DNA of 64,000 bases from JAUCQB01 sp964586235 (GTDB lineage: Bacteria > Planctomycetota > Phycisphaerae > UBA1845 > PWPN01), in contig CAZPIO010000009.1 in the NCBI GenBank assembly GCA_964586235.1, positions 1-64,000 on the forward strand. Direction: 5' to 3'. The first letter of the stretch is position 1. Each line of letters opens with the position of its first letter. The translations under genes and the position numbers were made by a program. Positions 18,350 to 26,833 of this stretch are shown piece by piece. A model generated the notes under the pieces. The model had not been told where the DNA came from. It saw nothing but the letters and a program-made list of their open reading frames with translations, and made no database searches.

Positions 18350-20358
18350 ATCTCGTGCCGATTTCCGCGGATCAGGAGAGCGGACAGGTCAATCACCACT
18401 CCTCGGTCGAGGCCAAGATTGCCCTGTTTCGGTCTCTCTTTCGCGGCCGGGAGGACGTGTACCCTCGCCGCTTTGAAAGCCGCAGAACCGGCAAGTCCGG
18501 CTACCAGCCGGCCTGTGCCAATGAATGGGCCAGGGGCCTCTGCGAAAAGCCCAAGGTCAGGTGCGCCGAATGCCCCAGCCGCCGGTTTCTGCCCGTCACT
18601 GACGAAGTGATCCGCTGGCACCTCTCCGGGCAGGATAACAATGGCAGTGCCTTCGTCACAGGCGTTTATCCGATGCTCCAGGACGAGACCTGCTTCTTCC
18701 TGGCGGTTGATTTCGATAAGGCAGGCTGGCGCGAAGATGTGAAGGCGTTCCTCGATACATGCCACAAGCTGAACGTGCCGGCTGTTCTGGAACGATCGCG
18801 ATCCGGCAACGGCGGGCATGTCTGGTTGTTCTTCGACGGCGCCGTCCCGGCCAGCCTGGCACGCAAGCTCGGTTCGCACATCCTGACCGAAACCATGGAA
18901 CGCCGCCCGGACCTGGGCTTGGACTCGTATGATCGTTTCTTCCCAAACCAGGACACGTTGCCACTGGGCGGGTTCGGCAATCTGATCGCCCTACCGTTAC
19001 AGAAACAAGCTCGCGAGCACGGGAACAGCGTCTTCCTCGACGACCAGTTCGTGCCTTGTTCGGACCAGTGGGCATTCCTGTCGGCCGTCCGCAGGATCGG
19101 TCGCCGCGAGACAGAGAGCGTTGTCCACGAAGCCGAAGGCAGAGGCCGCATCATCGGGGTACGTATCGCCGTGGCAGATGATGATGAGGCGGCACCATGG
19201 GCCGCGCCGCCCTCACGCCGTCGGAGAGAGCCGCCGATCACCGAGCCATTACCGCGGACTCTGGAACTGGTCCTCGGGAATGAGATCTACATCGCCAAGG
19301 AGATGCTGCCGGCCGGCCTACGCAATCGGCTGGTCCGGCTTGCGGCATTCCAGAATCCGGAGTTCTACAAGGCGCAGGCGATGCGTCTGCCAACCTACGA
19401 TAAACCGCGCATCATCGCCTGCGCGGGGGATTACCCGCGTCACATCGGTCTGCCACGCGGGTGCCTCGAAGATGTGCAGCAACTCCTGTCCGACTTGGAG
19501 ATCCGGCCCGCAATCCGGGATGAACGGTGCTCGGGTACACCACTGGACGTCACCTTTCACGGCGAATTGTGGCCCGAGCAGAAGGCCGCCGCGGAGGCCA
19601 TGTTGGCTCACGAAACAGGGGTCCTCTCTGCCACCACCGCTTTCGGGAAGACCGTGCTGGCGGCGTGGCTCATCGCGCGTCGCGGCGTTAATACGCTGGT
19701 TCTCGTCCATCGCCGGCAGTTGCTGGAACAATGGGTAGAGCGATTGTCAGCATTCCTCGGGCTTGAGGTAAAGGCTGTCGGCAGAATCGGAGATGGCCAC
19801 AAGAGTGTGACGGGGGCGTTGGACGTCGCCGTTATTCAGAGCCTGGTGCGAAAGGGCGTGGTGGACGACCGGGTCGGGCAATATGGCCATCTCATCGTGG
19901 ATGAATGCCACCATCTGTCCGCCCACAGTTTTGAACAGGTGGCTCGCCGGTCAAAGGCGAAATTCGTCACCGGCCTGTCCGCCACGGTTACCCGCAAAGA
20001 CGGTCATCATCCGATTATCTTCATGCAGTGCGGACCGGTACGTTACCGCGTCGATGCGAAGCAGCAGGCCGCCGCCCGCCCCTTCGAACACAAGGTGCTC
20101 GTCCGGCCCACCGCTTTTCACCCCGTCAAACCCGCCGACCCGGACATGAGGATCCAGTTTCACGAGCTGTACGATGAACTGATTGCGGATGAGGCCCGGA
20201 ACCGGTTGATCTGCGAGGACGTCATCCAGGCCATACGAGAAGGCCGGTCGCCCGTCGTGTTGACGGAGCGCAACGAGCACCTCGATCATCTGGCTGACCG
20301 GCTGTCGCCAGAGATCCGTCACCTCGTTGTGCTCCGGGCCGGCATCGGAAGGAAGTAA
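18346..20358 (+). CDS. Primase-helicase, N-terminal part ended by an in-frame TAA
   Basis: 670 residues up to a TAA at 20356-20358. Residues about 15-270 are an archaeo-eukaryotic-primase-like domain of the type Pfam calls TOTE conflict-system primase. It has a Cys cluster (CANEWARGLCEKPKVRCAEC), FFLAVDFDKAGW with the catalytic DxD, and LERSRSGNGGHVWLFF. Residues about 400-670 are the first part of an SF2 helicase: TTAFGKTVLAAWLI (Walker A), IVDECHHLSA (DECH box) and TGLSATVTRKDGHHP. The family normally continues through motifs V and VI, which here lie after the stop in the same frame. The TTG start at 18346 overlaps the upstream stop and has AGAAGGA before it; a GTG at 18355 is an alternative. 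As it stands, the product should lack helicase activity. Confidence 0.85.
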   Translation: MNLVPISADQESGQVNHHSSVEAKIALFRSLFRGREDVYPRRFESRRTGKSGYQPACANEWARGLCEKPKVRCAECPSRRFLPVTDEVIRWHLSGQDNNGSAFVTGVYPMLQDETCFFLAVDFDKAGWREDVKAFLDTCHKLNVPAVLERSRSGNGGHVWLFFDGAVPASLARKLGSHILTETMERRPDLGLDSYDRFFPNQDTLPLGGFGNLIALPLQKQAREHGNSVFLDDQFVPCSDQWAFLSAVRRIGRRETESVVHEAEGRGRIIGVRIAVADDDEAAPWAAPPSRRRREPPITEPLPRTLELVLGNEIYIAKEMLPAGLRNRLVRLAAFQNPEFYKAQAMRLPTYDKPRIIACAGDYPRHIGLPRGCLEDVQQLLSDLEIRPAIRDERCSGTPLDVTFHGELWPEQKAAAEAMLAHETGVLSATTAFGKTVLAAWLIARRGVNTLVLVHRRQLLEQWVERLSAFLGLEVKAVGRIGDGHKSVTGALDVAVIQSLVRKGVVDDRVGQYGHLIVDECHHLSAHSFEQVARRSKAKFVTGLSATVTRKDGHHPIIFMQCGPVRYRVDAKQQAAARPFEHKVLVRPTAFHPVKPADPDMRIQFHELYDELIADEARNRLICEDVIQAIREGRSPVVLTERNEHLDHLADRLSPEIRHLVVLRAGIGRK

Positions 20359-20379
20359 TATAGAGCGCTCGCCGCACGA

Positions 20380-21186
20380 TTGGCAGCTATCCCCGAGAAC
20401 GCAGAACGTGTATTGGTAGCAACCGGTCGATACATCGGGGAGGGATTCGACGATGCTCGGCTGGACACCTTGTTTCTGACGCTTCCGGTATCGTGGCGTG
20501 GAACGATCGCCCAGTACGTTGGCCGGCTGCACCGGTTGCATAGCCGAAAGCGCGAAGTGCGTGTGTATGACTACGCCGACCTGAATGTCCCCATGCTCGC
20601 GCGGATGTTCGATCGACGCTGCAGAGGATACGAGTCCGCCGGCTACACGGTTCTGCTGCCGGCCAGCGCTGTGCCGGGCTGGCCGGCCGACGTGCCGCTT
20701 CCCGTCGATCCGATATGGAAACAGAATTACGCGGCCAGTGTGCGGCGGCTGGTTCGCGACGGAGTGGATGCGCCGCTGGCGAACCTGTTTGTCCACACCG
20801 CGCGAGCCTTGCCTCCGAACGGCGAGGGCGCAAATCGCGCCAGAAGCGCGAGCGAGGCATTCCTGTACCGCCGCCTGGAGACGTTGCCGGAAACCGCCGG
20901 GCGGTTTCGATTGAACGTCGAGCTGCCCATTCCCTTTGACGGCCGCGGAAGAATGGAGGTCGACCTGCTGTGTGCGGAATCGCGCGTGGTGGTGGAACTC
21001 GACGGCGGGCAGCATCTGGCTGATGCTGAGGCCTACCGCCGTGATCGACGCAAGGATCTGCTGTTGCAGGAGAACGGCTATTTCGTGCTGCGGTTTCTGG
21101 CCGAGGATGTGGGCACGCACTTGGATGAGGTCCTCGATGCAATTCTGAGGACACTCGCGCATCGACGAAGAGAGTCATCAGACTGA
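20380..21186 (+). pseudogene. C-terminal part of the primase-helicase: helicase motif VI and DUF559 nuclease
   Basis: Continuation of the 18346 frame after the TAA at 20356. Codons 20359-20379 (YRALAAR) read on without shift into AAIPENAERVLVATGRYIGEGFDD and the motif VI block QYVGRLHRLHSRKREV, so this is not an independent gene. The last 120 residues are a DUF559/Vsr-like endonuclease domain (MEVDLLCAESRVVVELDGGQH, then DRRKDLLLQENGYFVLRF), whose Glu/Asp residues are those expected in a PD-(D/E)XK fold. It could be made by readthrough or internal initiation near 20380, but no good ribosome site was seen. Intact relatives are single polypeptides of this combined length (about 946 codons). The single TAA is most simply a changed Gln codon. 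Confidence 0.8.
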
Positions 21187-21339
21187 GCTTCCGGCAACGT
21201 AGCGAAACTGGCATTGAGTCTCATCAACGTGCCCTTGCCCCCGCCGTAGAGAGCCACCATCTTGCGCGAAGAATCGCCCTCGTCCCTGCCTGGCGATCCT
21301 CGCTGGCCCATCCACTGTCCGGCCGTGCAATCCGGCCGA

Positions 21340-22614
21340 TTACCGATCGCGGCTCGGCATGGCCAAACTCGGCGGGATGTGCCCTTGCATCAGACGGCCG
21401 ATCTGACCCGTGAGCCACAGGTAGTGATCCGCGGGGAGGCCCTCGTATGTGACAAACCGGCTCTCGCCTGTCGGAGGATCGTTGGAGATCTTGAAGATCG
21501 CGGTACCTTCGTCCATCTCGTCGAACATGGCGACGTAGCACATCCGCGCCCCCGCCTGCCGGACGGAGGCGGCCTGAGACCAGAGGAATCGCCCCTTCAA
21601 GCGGGGGATCTGGTCGAAAATTGCCCTGTTTGACTTGCCATGCGCCTTCATCATATTGGACCAACTGAAGCCCGGAAAAATGACGGGTATATAGTCCCGC
21701 CGGCGCTCTGCGAGCCACGCCAGATCGCCTCTGACCACGTCCTGATGCTCCTGTACCGCGCCGATATTCGAGTGACGCCCCACCGCCCAGGGTGAGACGA
21801 TATCAGCGGTCTCGGCAATGGCCAGCAGCGCTGGATCAGGCAAAGCGTCGCGCTCCAGGGTTCTCCACCAGAAGGGCACGCCGACGAGCACCGCGTTATG
21901 CCCGAACTCGGGGTCATTCTGGAGAAAGTCGACCAGCTCACGACACTCGGCCAGCGTGTACTTACGGCCGTCATTGAAGCCGATGCCCCACACGCCGACC
22001 ACCGGCCGGCCAAGATGGTGCATGTACGTGCGATCATGCCGGATCCGCTCCTGACTGACAAGCCGTTTCCAGTCGGGCATGATGACGCTGCGAATCTCGC
22101 CCGGCCGCATTCCGGTCAGGTCGTACATCAGGGCCCACTGGCGATCAGCCCGACCGGCAGACCGGCGGGCATTGCTCAGCACGACATCGAACAGGGCTCG
22201 CATGGGCGCATCCCTCACAACGGTGCCAAAGCGTTGGACGAATGCTCCATCGATACCATACTCCCTCATCCACGCGAAATGGCGATCGACGGTCTTGGGG
22301 TGCGCGGAAGAAAACACCTCGGCAACGCGGCCATCGGCATGGCGAAACGGTGTGGCGACCCGCTCATCGGGCGACAAGTCGCTGACGTCGGGCCACAAGT
22401 CGATGTTGCAGTGGCCGGGTCCGAAGCGGCCGCCCGGGCTGTAGTGAATCCATTTGCGGTCACCGGCGTCCCCGGGGATGAACCAGCCCTGGTACCCCAC
22501 GTAGACCTTGCCATGCATGCTCTCCGATCGAGGCTCCGTGGCCGGCTGGGACGAGGGGCTCACCGCCGCCAGCAGCGACGTGTTGACAGCGATCACGCAA
22601 ACCAGGTGAATCAC
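21340..22614 (-). CDS. Secreted GH99/GH71-like glycoside hydrolase
   Basis: About 424 residues. After a signal peptide (MIHLVCVIAVNTSLLAAVS) the protein shows the GH71/GH99-like pattern: KVYVGYQGWFIPGDAG, FAWMREYGIDGAFVQRFG, MYDLTGMRPGE, RPVVGVWGIGFND, VIFPGFSWSNM and YVAMFDEMDEGTAIFK. GH99-like TIM barrels act on endo-mannan or related glycans; here the substrate is unknown. The GTG at 22614 is preferred because GGGAG lies seven bases upstream and it opens a normal signal peptide. An ATG at 22671 would add 19 residues with a poor ribosome site. It is convergent with the broken primase-helicase gene and divergent from the URO-D gene. Confidence 0.82.
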   Translation of the reverse strand: MIHLVCVIAVNTSLLAAVSPSSQPATEPRSESMHGKVYVGYQGWFIPGDAGDRKWIHYSPGGRFGPGHCNIDLWPDVSDLSPDERVATPFRHADGRVAEVFSSAHPKTVDRHFAWMREYGIDGAFVQRFGTVVRDAPMRALFDVVLSNARRSAGRADRQWALMYDLTGMRPGEIRSVIMPDWKRLVSQERIRHDRTYMHHLGRPVVGVWGIGFNDGRKYTLAECRELVDFLQNDPEFGHNAVLVGVPFWWRTLERDALPDPALLAIAETADIVSPWAVGRHSNIGAVQEHQDVVRGDLAWLAERRRDYIPVIFPGFSWSNMMKAHGKSNRAIFDQIPRLKGRFLWSQAASVRQAGARMCYVAMFDEMDEGTAIFKISNDPPTGESRFVTYEGLPADHYLWLTGQIGRLMQGHIPPSLAMPSRDR

Positions 22615-22914
22615 GATTCTGCTCCCGGCCAATGATAATGAGGCACGGCACACACTTCCCACACGATGCATCGAGCCGTCATCTGTGGCGATACGTTTCT
22701 AGCGTGCGAGTCGATATCACGCAAGGTGACTGATTCGACGCCAGACAGTGCTCCTGCCGTCTGACCGCGGTGCCACCACACCTGCTTAAGCGCGCCGGAT
22801 GAGCTTGCTCGGGGCAGGGGCATCGTGTAGACATGGTGCCGCAACCCCGGTGAAATCCGGCCGGGCGGGCCTGCACGGCACATCCTTCGGCAGGCAGAGA
22901 TGAAGGAGCACGCG

Positions 22915-24150
22915 ATGAACACACGGGAGCGATTCCTCGAGGTCATGCGTTTTAACCGCAAAGTGGCCCCGGTGAAGTGGGAATTCGGCTACTGGGGCGG
23001 GACGATCAACAACTGGTACGCTCATGGCTTGCCGCGGAAACGTTACCCGGAGATCCCCACGGAGATCACCACGCCGACGTCAACGCTGTACACCGCCGCG
23101 TGGACCTGCCAGGGGACGCAGACGCTGCCGGAGGGCTTTCCGGTGATGGCCGGCGGGCTCTACTGGCCGACACAGGGCTTCGCTCTCGACTACGACGTCC
23201 GCGAGCACTTCGGGATGGACTATACGCAGGTGATGGTCGACGTGAACCTGCTGTTCGAGCCGATGTTCGAGGTGAAGGTGCTCCGGGAGACGGACGAGCG
23301 GTTCGTCTACGTCGACATCGACGGCGTCGAGCGGATCTTCATGAAGCAGGAAGCGACCATCCCGACCACCGTCCGTGGCCCGATTGATGGCTGGGACAGT
23401 TGGAGCAAGCTTAAGGCCGAGCGGCTGAACACGAAAGACATTTCGCGGCGATTCCCAAAGAACTGGAGCCAGTTGGTCAAGGAGTACAAGAACCGGGACT
23501 ATCCGCTGGCGATCGGCGGCTACCCGCACGGCTACTTCGGGACTCTCGCCCACCTGCTCGGCTACGAGAAGCTGTTCTACTGGTACTACGACGAGCCGGA
23601 GCTGCTGCACGATATGCTGAGCACGTTCACGGACTTGTGGATCGCGGTCTACGAGCAGGTGCTCAGCCAGGTCGACGTCGACCACATCCACTTCTGGGAG
23701 GACATCTCCGCCGGCAAAGGACCGATGGTGTCGCTGGAGCTGGTTCGCGAATTCATGCTCCCCTACTACAAGCGGATGATTGACTTCCTCAAGGCCCGCG
23801 GGATGAAGATCTTCTTCGTGGACACCGACGGCGACTGCAACTCGCTGATTCCGCTGTTCATGTCGGTCGGGGTCACGGGCATGTATCCCTTCGAGACCCA
23901 CTGCGACATGGACATCGTCAAGGTCCGGCGGGAGTACCCGACCCTGCAGATCCTCGGCGGCGTGCCAAAGTCGGAAATCGCCAAGGGCCGGCAGCAAATC
24001 GACGAGATCCTGCGACCGGTCGAGGCGGTGCTGAAGACCGGCGGCTTCGTGCCCTTCGGCGACCACTTCATCCCACCGGAGGTGCCGTGGGAGGAGTTCA
24101 AGTACTATCGCACGAGGCTGAACCAGATGATCGACGCTGTCGGAAAATGA
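22915..24150 (+). CDS. Uroporphyrinogen decarboxylase family protein
   Basis: 411-residue cytoplasmic protein of the URO-D superfamily (TIM barrel). It starts MNTRERFLEVMRFNR, which is typical, and contains LGYEKLFYWYYDEPELLHDML, HFWEDISAGKGPMVS, VTGMYPFETHCDMDI and the C-terminal GDHFIPPEVPWEEFKYY. It lacks the Arg-rich substrate-binding start of true HemE and is closer to the MtaA/CmuA-like methyltransferase branch. Planctomycetes carry many such genes beside sugar genes; the substrate is unknown. The ATG at 22915 follows GAAGGAG at six bases, so the in-frame ATG at 22900 was not used. RhaT lies 230 bases downstream on the same strand, separated by an inverted repeat element. Confidence 0.86.
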   Translation: MNTRERFLEVMRFNRKVAPVKWEFGYWGGTINNWYAHGLPRKRYPEIPTEITTPTSTLYTAAWTCQGTQTLPEGFPVMAGGLYWPTQGFALDYDVREHFGMDYTQVMVDVNLLFEPMFEVKVLRETDERFVYVDIDGVERIFMKQEATIPTTVRGPIDGWDSWSKLKAERLNTKDISRRFPKNWSQLVKEYKNRDYPLAIGGYPHGYFGTLAHLLGYEKLFYWYYDEPELLHDMLSTFTDLWIAVYEQVLSQVDVDHIHFWEDISAGKGPMVSLELVREFMLPYYKRMIDFLKARGMKIFFVDTDGDCNSLIPLFMSVGVTGMYPFETHCDMDIVKVRREYPTLQILGGVPKSEIAKGRQQIDEILRPVEAVLKTGGFVPFGDHFIPPEVPWEEFKYYRTRLNQMIDAVGK

Positions 24151-24334
24151 CAAATGTCGAAACCAGAATGACGAAACCCAAATGACGAAGCGAACAAGAA
24201 CAGCGAAGCCCCCAAATGCGGTAAGTAGGCAGGTCCTCCAGCATCAATCGCCTTCGTCATTCGGGCTTCGGGCTTCATTCGACATTCGGATTTCGTCATT
24301 CGGGTTTCTCCGGACATTGGGATTTGGTCATTGG
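24150..24334. repeat. Dispersed intergenic repeat, two inverted arms
   Basis: The left arm (about 24150-24190) is made of units like GAATGACGAAACCC. The right arm (24252-24334) holds the same units inverted (CATTCGGATTTCGTCATTCGG). A third block is at 36889-36946. Units of this kind read as TKSE..KP..MTK in translated form and recur between genes of planctomycetes and other environmental bacteria. Confidence 0.6.
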
Positions 24335-24382
24335 ATCTTCTGCGAGTGAGGCTCCTGGCAGCAAACACATGAGGGCTGAGCT

Positions 24383-25408
24383 ATGTGGATCCTGATTGCC
24401 GTCGCATCGGGGATCATCCAGGGCTCGTTCACGCTCCCGATGAAGTACACCGGCCGGTGGAAATGGGAGAACACCTGGGGCATGTGGTCGGTATGGGCCC
24501 TTCTGATCCTGCCGTGGGCGATCGCCCTCGCAACAGTGCCGCATCTGACCGACGTCTACCGGTCCGTGGAGCCGGCGGCCCTTACCAAGGCGTTCGTGGT
24601 CGGTCTTTGCTGGGGGATCGGGGCCATCACCTTCGGCATGGGTGTTCATTACGTCGGCATCGCGCTGGGTTTTGCGATCATCATGGGCCTGTCAGTGGCC
24701 GTCGGCTCGCTCGCGCCGCTGTTCATGCAGCCGGAAAAGGTCGTCTCGACAGCCGGCCTGCTGATCATCGGCGGGGTCGCGTTGATGATGGTGGGCATTG
24801 CCATCGGCGCCCGGGCCGGTCTGCTCAAAGATAAGGTTCTTGCCCAGGCAACCCAGGGCCAGACGCGGGCCGAAGACAAGCCGATACTCAAAGGCCTGAT
24901 CATCTGCGTCGTGGCCGGCGTCTGCGGTGCTCTGATCAACATTGCCCTGGTGGTCGGGGCCCCCATTCAGGAGGCCGCCCGGATCATGGCCGTCAAACTC
25001 GGCGCAGACCCGATCTTCGCCCCCAACGCCGTCTGGTGCATCTCACTTTCCGGCGGTTTCGTGGTCAATTTCGGGTATTGCTGTTGGCTGATGGCCACGA
25101 ACGAAACCTGGCGGTTCTTCCGGGCCGAGCGCAGCGGCGTCAACTGGTTTTACACGGCGGCCATGGGCTTGATGTGGATGGGGACTTTCGCCATTTACGG
25201 CATCTGCGCCGCCAAGATGGGCAAACTCGGACCGGCGGTCGGTTTTCCCCTTTTCATCGGCATGGCCATCATCACCGGCAACCTGTGGGGTCTACTGACG
25301 GGCGAATGGAAAGGCAGCGGCAGCAAGCCCCTGCAGCAGATGGCCCTGAGCGTGGTTGTCCTCATCGCAGGTATGGCCGTGATCGGCTGGAGCAATTGGC
25401 TGTCGTGA
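24383..25408 (+). CDS. rhaT: L-rhamnose-proton symporter family transporter
   Basis: 341 residues with ten hydrophobic segments and no signal peptide, an inner-membrane protein. The N-terminus WILIAVASGIIQGSFTLPMKY and blocks such as RWKWENTWGMWSVW, LCWGIGAITFGMGVHYVG and GFPLFIGMAIITGNLWGLLTGEW are those of the RhaT family (drug/metabolite transporter superfamily), which imports L-rhamnose with protons. The length agrees with the family. It follows a URO-D family gene after a repeat element. It lies upstream of the BNR_4/MGH1-like pair on the other strand. This is the main pointer to rhamnose use in this region. No rhaA, rhaB or rhaD gene is in the window. Confidence 0.88.
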   Translation: MWILIAVASGIIQGSFTLPMKYTGRWKWENTWGMWSVWALLILPWAIALATVPHLTDVYRSVEPAALTKAFVVGLCWGIGAITFGMGVHYVGIALGFAIIMGLSVAVGSLAPLFMQPEKVVSTAGLLIIGGVALMMVGIAIGARAGLLKDKVLAQATQGQTRAEDKPILKGLIICVVAGVCGALINIALVVGAPIQEAARIMAVKLGADPIFAPNAVWCISLSGGFVVNFGYCCWLMATNETWRFFRAERSGVNWFYTAAMGLMWMGTFAIYGICAAKMGKLGPAVGFPLFIGMAIITGNLWGLLTGEWKGSGSKPLQQMALSVVVLIAGMAVIGWSNWLS

Positions 25409-25499
25409 GTCGCGGCACGCCAGGTTCGCCGGCAGTCTCTTTCGTCGCGGAAGGCCGCGTCTCCCGAAGACAGCGGAAACCGGGCGAGATGGCCACCGC

Positions 25500-26831
25500 T
25501 CACGGTCGCCACTCGAGTACGCTCACCATCTGCGGGCCGGTGTTGGTGACCGTTTCGTGATATCCCTGGTCGGTGGGCTGCATGTACAGGTCGAGCACTC
25601 GCTTCTGCCGCCAGCGGGCGAGGTCGTAGGTGGGCTCCCACACCATCAGGTTGACATCCGCCAAGGTCACGTGGCGCCATTTTTCGTAATTCAAGCCGCC
25701 GGCCGTGGCCATCATCGGTCGAGAGCCCTGCCGAGTGTCGCGGTAGAGCACGCAAATACGATCGTCGGCATCGAAGAAAAGGTTCGGCCGACTCATCGGT
25801 ATGGGCTTTGCGCCTGGGCCCTTGACGGTGAAGGCGTCCGTGAATTGCGAGATTTGCGTTCGCCGCCAGTTGTGCCCATCCCACCATTGGTGGAAATACT
25901 GCGGTATCCCCGATGTATCGTTCTTGCGGTAGACGACGTGCAAGCGGTTGTGACTGTCCACCTCCGACGAATCCTGGTTGCTCAGGTTGCAGCCCTCCCC
26001 CACCGGGTCGATCACCTCGGCGGTGTCGGGCGTAATCGGCAACTGGTATGGCTTGCCGCGCGAATCCTGCCAGGTCCGACCGCCATCAGGGCTGTGCGCA
26101 TAGCACAGGCGGCTGTTGGTTTCTGCATTGCCGGTCCGTCGCCAGCAGAATGCCAGTTGCAGGCTGCCATCGTGGCCTGCCGCCGGACGGCACCAGTATG
26201 GATTGGATCGCCCCGCGCCGGAGATCGCCGGGTGCTGTAAGACCTGCCATTCCTGCTTCTGCACGTCATAGCGGTTGATGCACAGGTCGCCGTTTCCACT
26301 GACTCCGTCGCGATAGACAAAGAGCAGTGTTCCGTCGGAGAGATTTACGAACTGCGGGTAAGTGACGCGGGCCTCGCGCTGGCCGGTCATGGGCATCATC
26401 GGCCCGAATGTCGTCGGATCGAGCGGAGTATCGCTTCGCCGGTAACGCAGGGGATGAGCATGATGATCGTAGCTGATATGTAATAGTCCGTCCGTGGAGA
26501 TGCCCATGCTGATCATGTGGTGGGCATCGCGCACATTCCCCTGCCAGTCCGTGCGATGAATGGTCCATGTCTCCGAAGGCAGATCGCGGAAGGCAATGGT
26601 GACGTGGCCCGCCGGATCATAGAAGCTCACGAACTGCCGCCCGCGGAAGCTGAGGATCGCATGATGGCGGTAGATGCCGCCGTTGACCCGAGTGGCCGCG
26701 TAGCCCGGTGCGATGGGGAGAATCTTCGCGGGCGGCGTGTGCGATCCGCTCATGCATCCGGCAAGAGAAAGGCTCAGCAAGGCAGCGGACAACCTGCGAA
26801 CAGGCATGAAATGGTGTTCTCGCAACTGCAT
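25500..26831 (-). CDS. BNR_4 repeat lipoprotein
   Basis: 443 residues. The N-terminus PVRRLSAALLSLSLAGC is a lipoprotein signal peptide. The rest is a seven-bladed-propeller type BNR_4 domain: NGGIYRHHAILSFRGRQFVSFYD, MISMGISTDGLLHISYDHHAHPLRYRRS, VTYPQFVNLSDGTLLFVYRDG, GEGCNLSNQDSSEVDSHNRLHVVY. The YDHHAHPLRYR block is the conserved centre of the family that contains ulvan lyases (PL24/PL25 and relatives) and other uronate-rhamnose acting enzymes; the catalytic role here is not proven. The ATG at 26831 starts two bases after the stop of the upstream MGH1-like gene, so they are co-transcribed. An ATG at 26807 is an alternative. A longer open frame to 26984 overlaps that gene and is rejected. 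Confidence 0.82.
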   Translation of the reverse strand: MQLREHHFMPVRRLSAALLSLSLAGCMSGSHTPPAKILPIAPGYAATRVNGGIYRHHAILSFRGRQFVSFYDPAGHVTIAFRDLPSETWTIHRTDWQGNVRDAHHMISMGISTDGLLHISYDHHAHPLRYRRSDTPLDPTTFGPMMPMTGQREARVTYPQFVNLSDGTLLFVYRDGVSGNGDLCINRYDVQKQEWQVLQHPAISGAGRSNPYWCRPAAGHDGSLQLAFCWRRTGNAETNSRLCYAHSPDGGRTWQDSRGKPYQLPITPDTAEVIDPVGEGCNLSNQDSSEVDSHNRLHVVYRKNDTSGIPQYFHQWWDGHNWRRTQISQFTDAFTVKGPGAKPIPMSRPNLFFDADDRICVLYRDTRQGSRPMMATAGGLNYEKWRHVTLADVNLMVWEPTYDLARWRQKRVLDLYMQPTDQGYHETVTNTGPQMVSVLEWRP

Positions 26832-26833
26832 GG

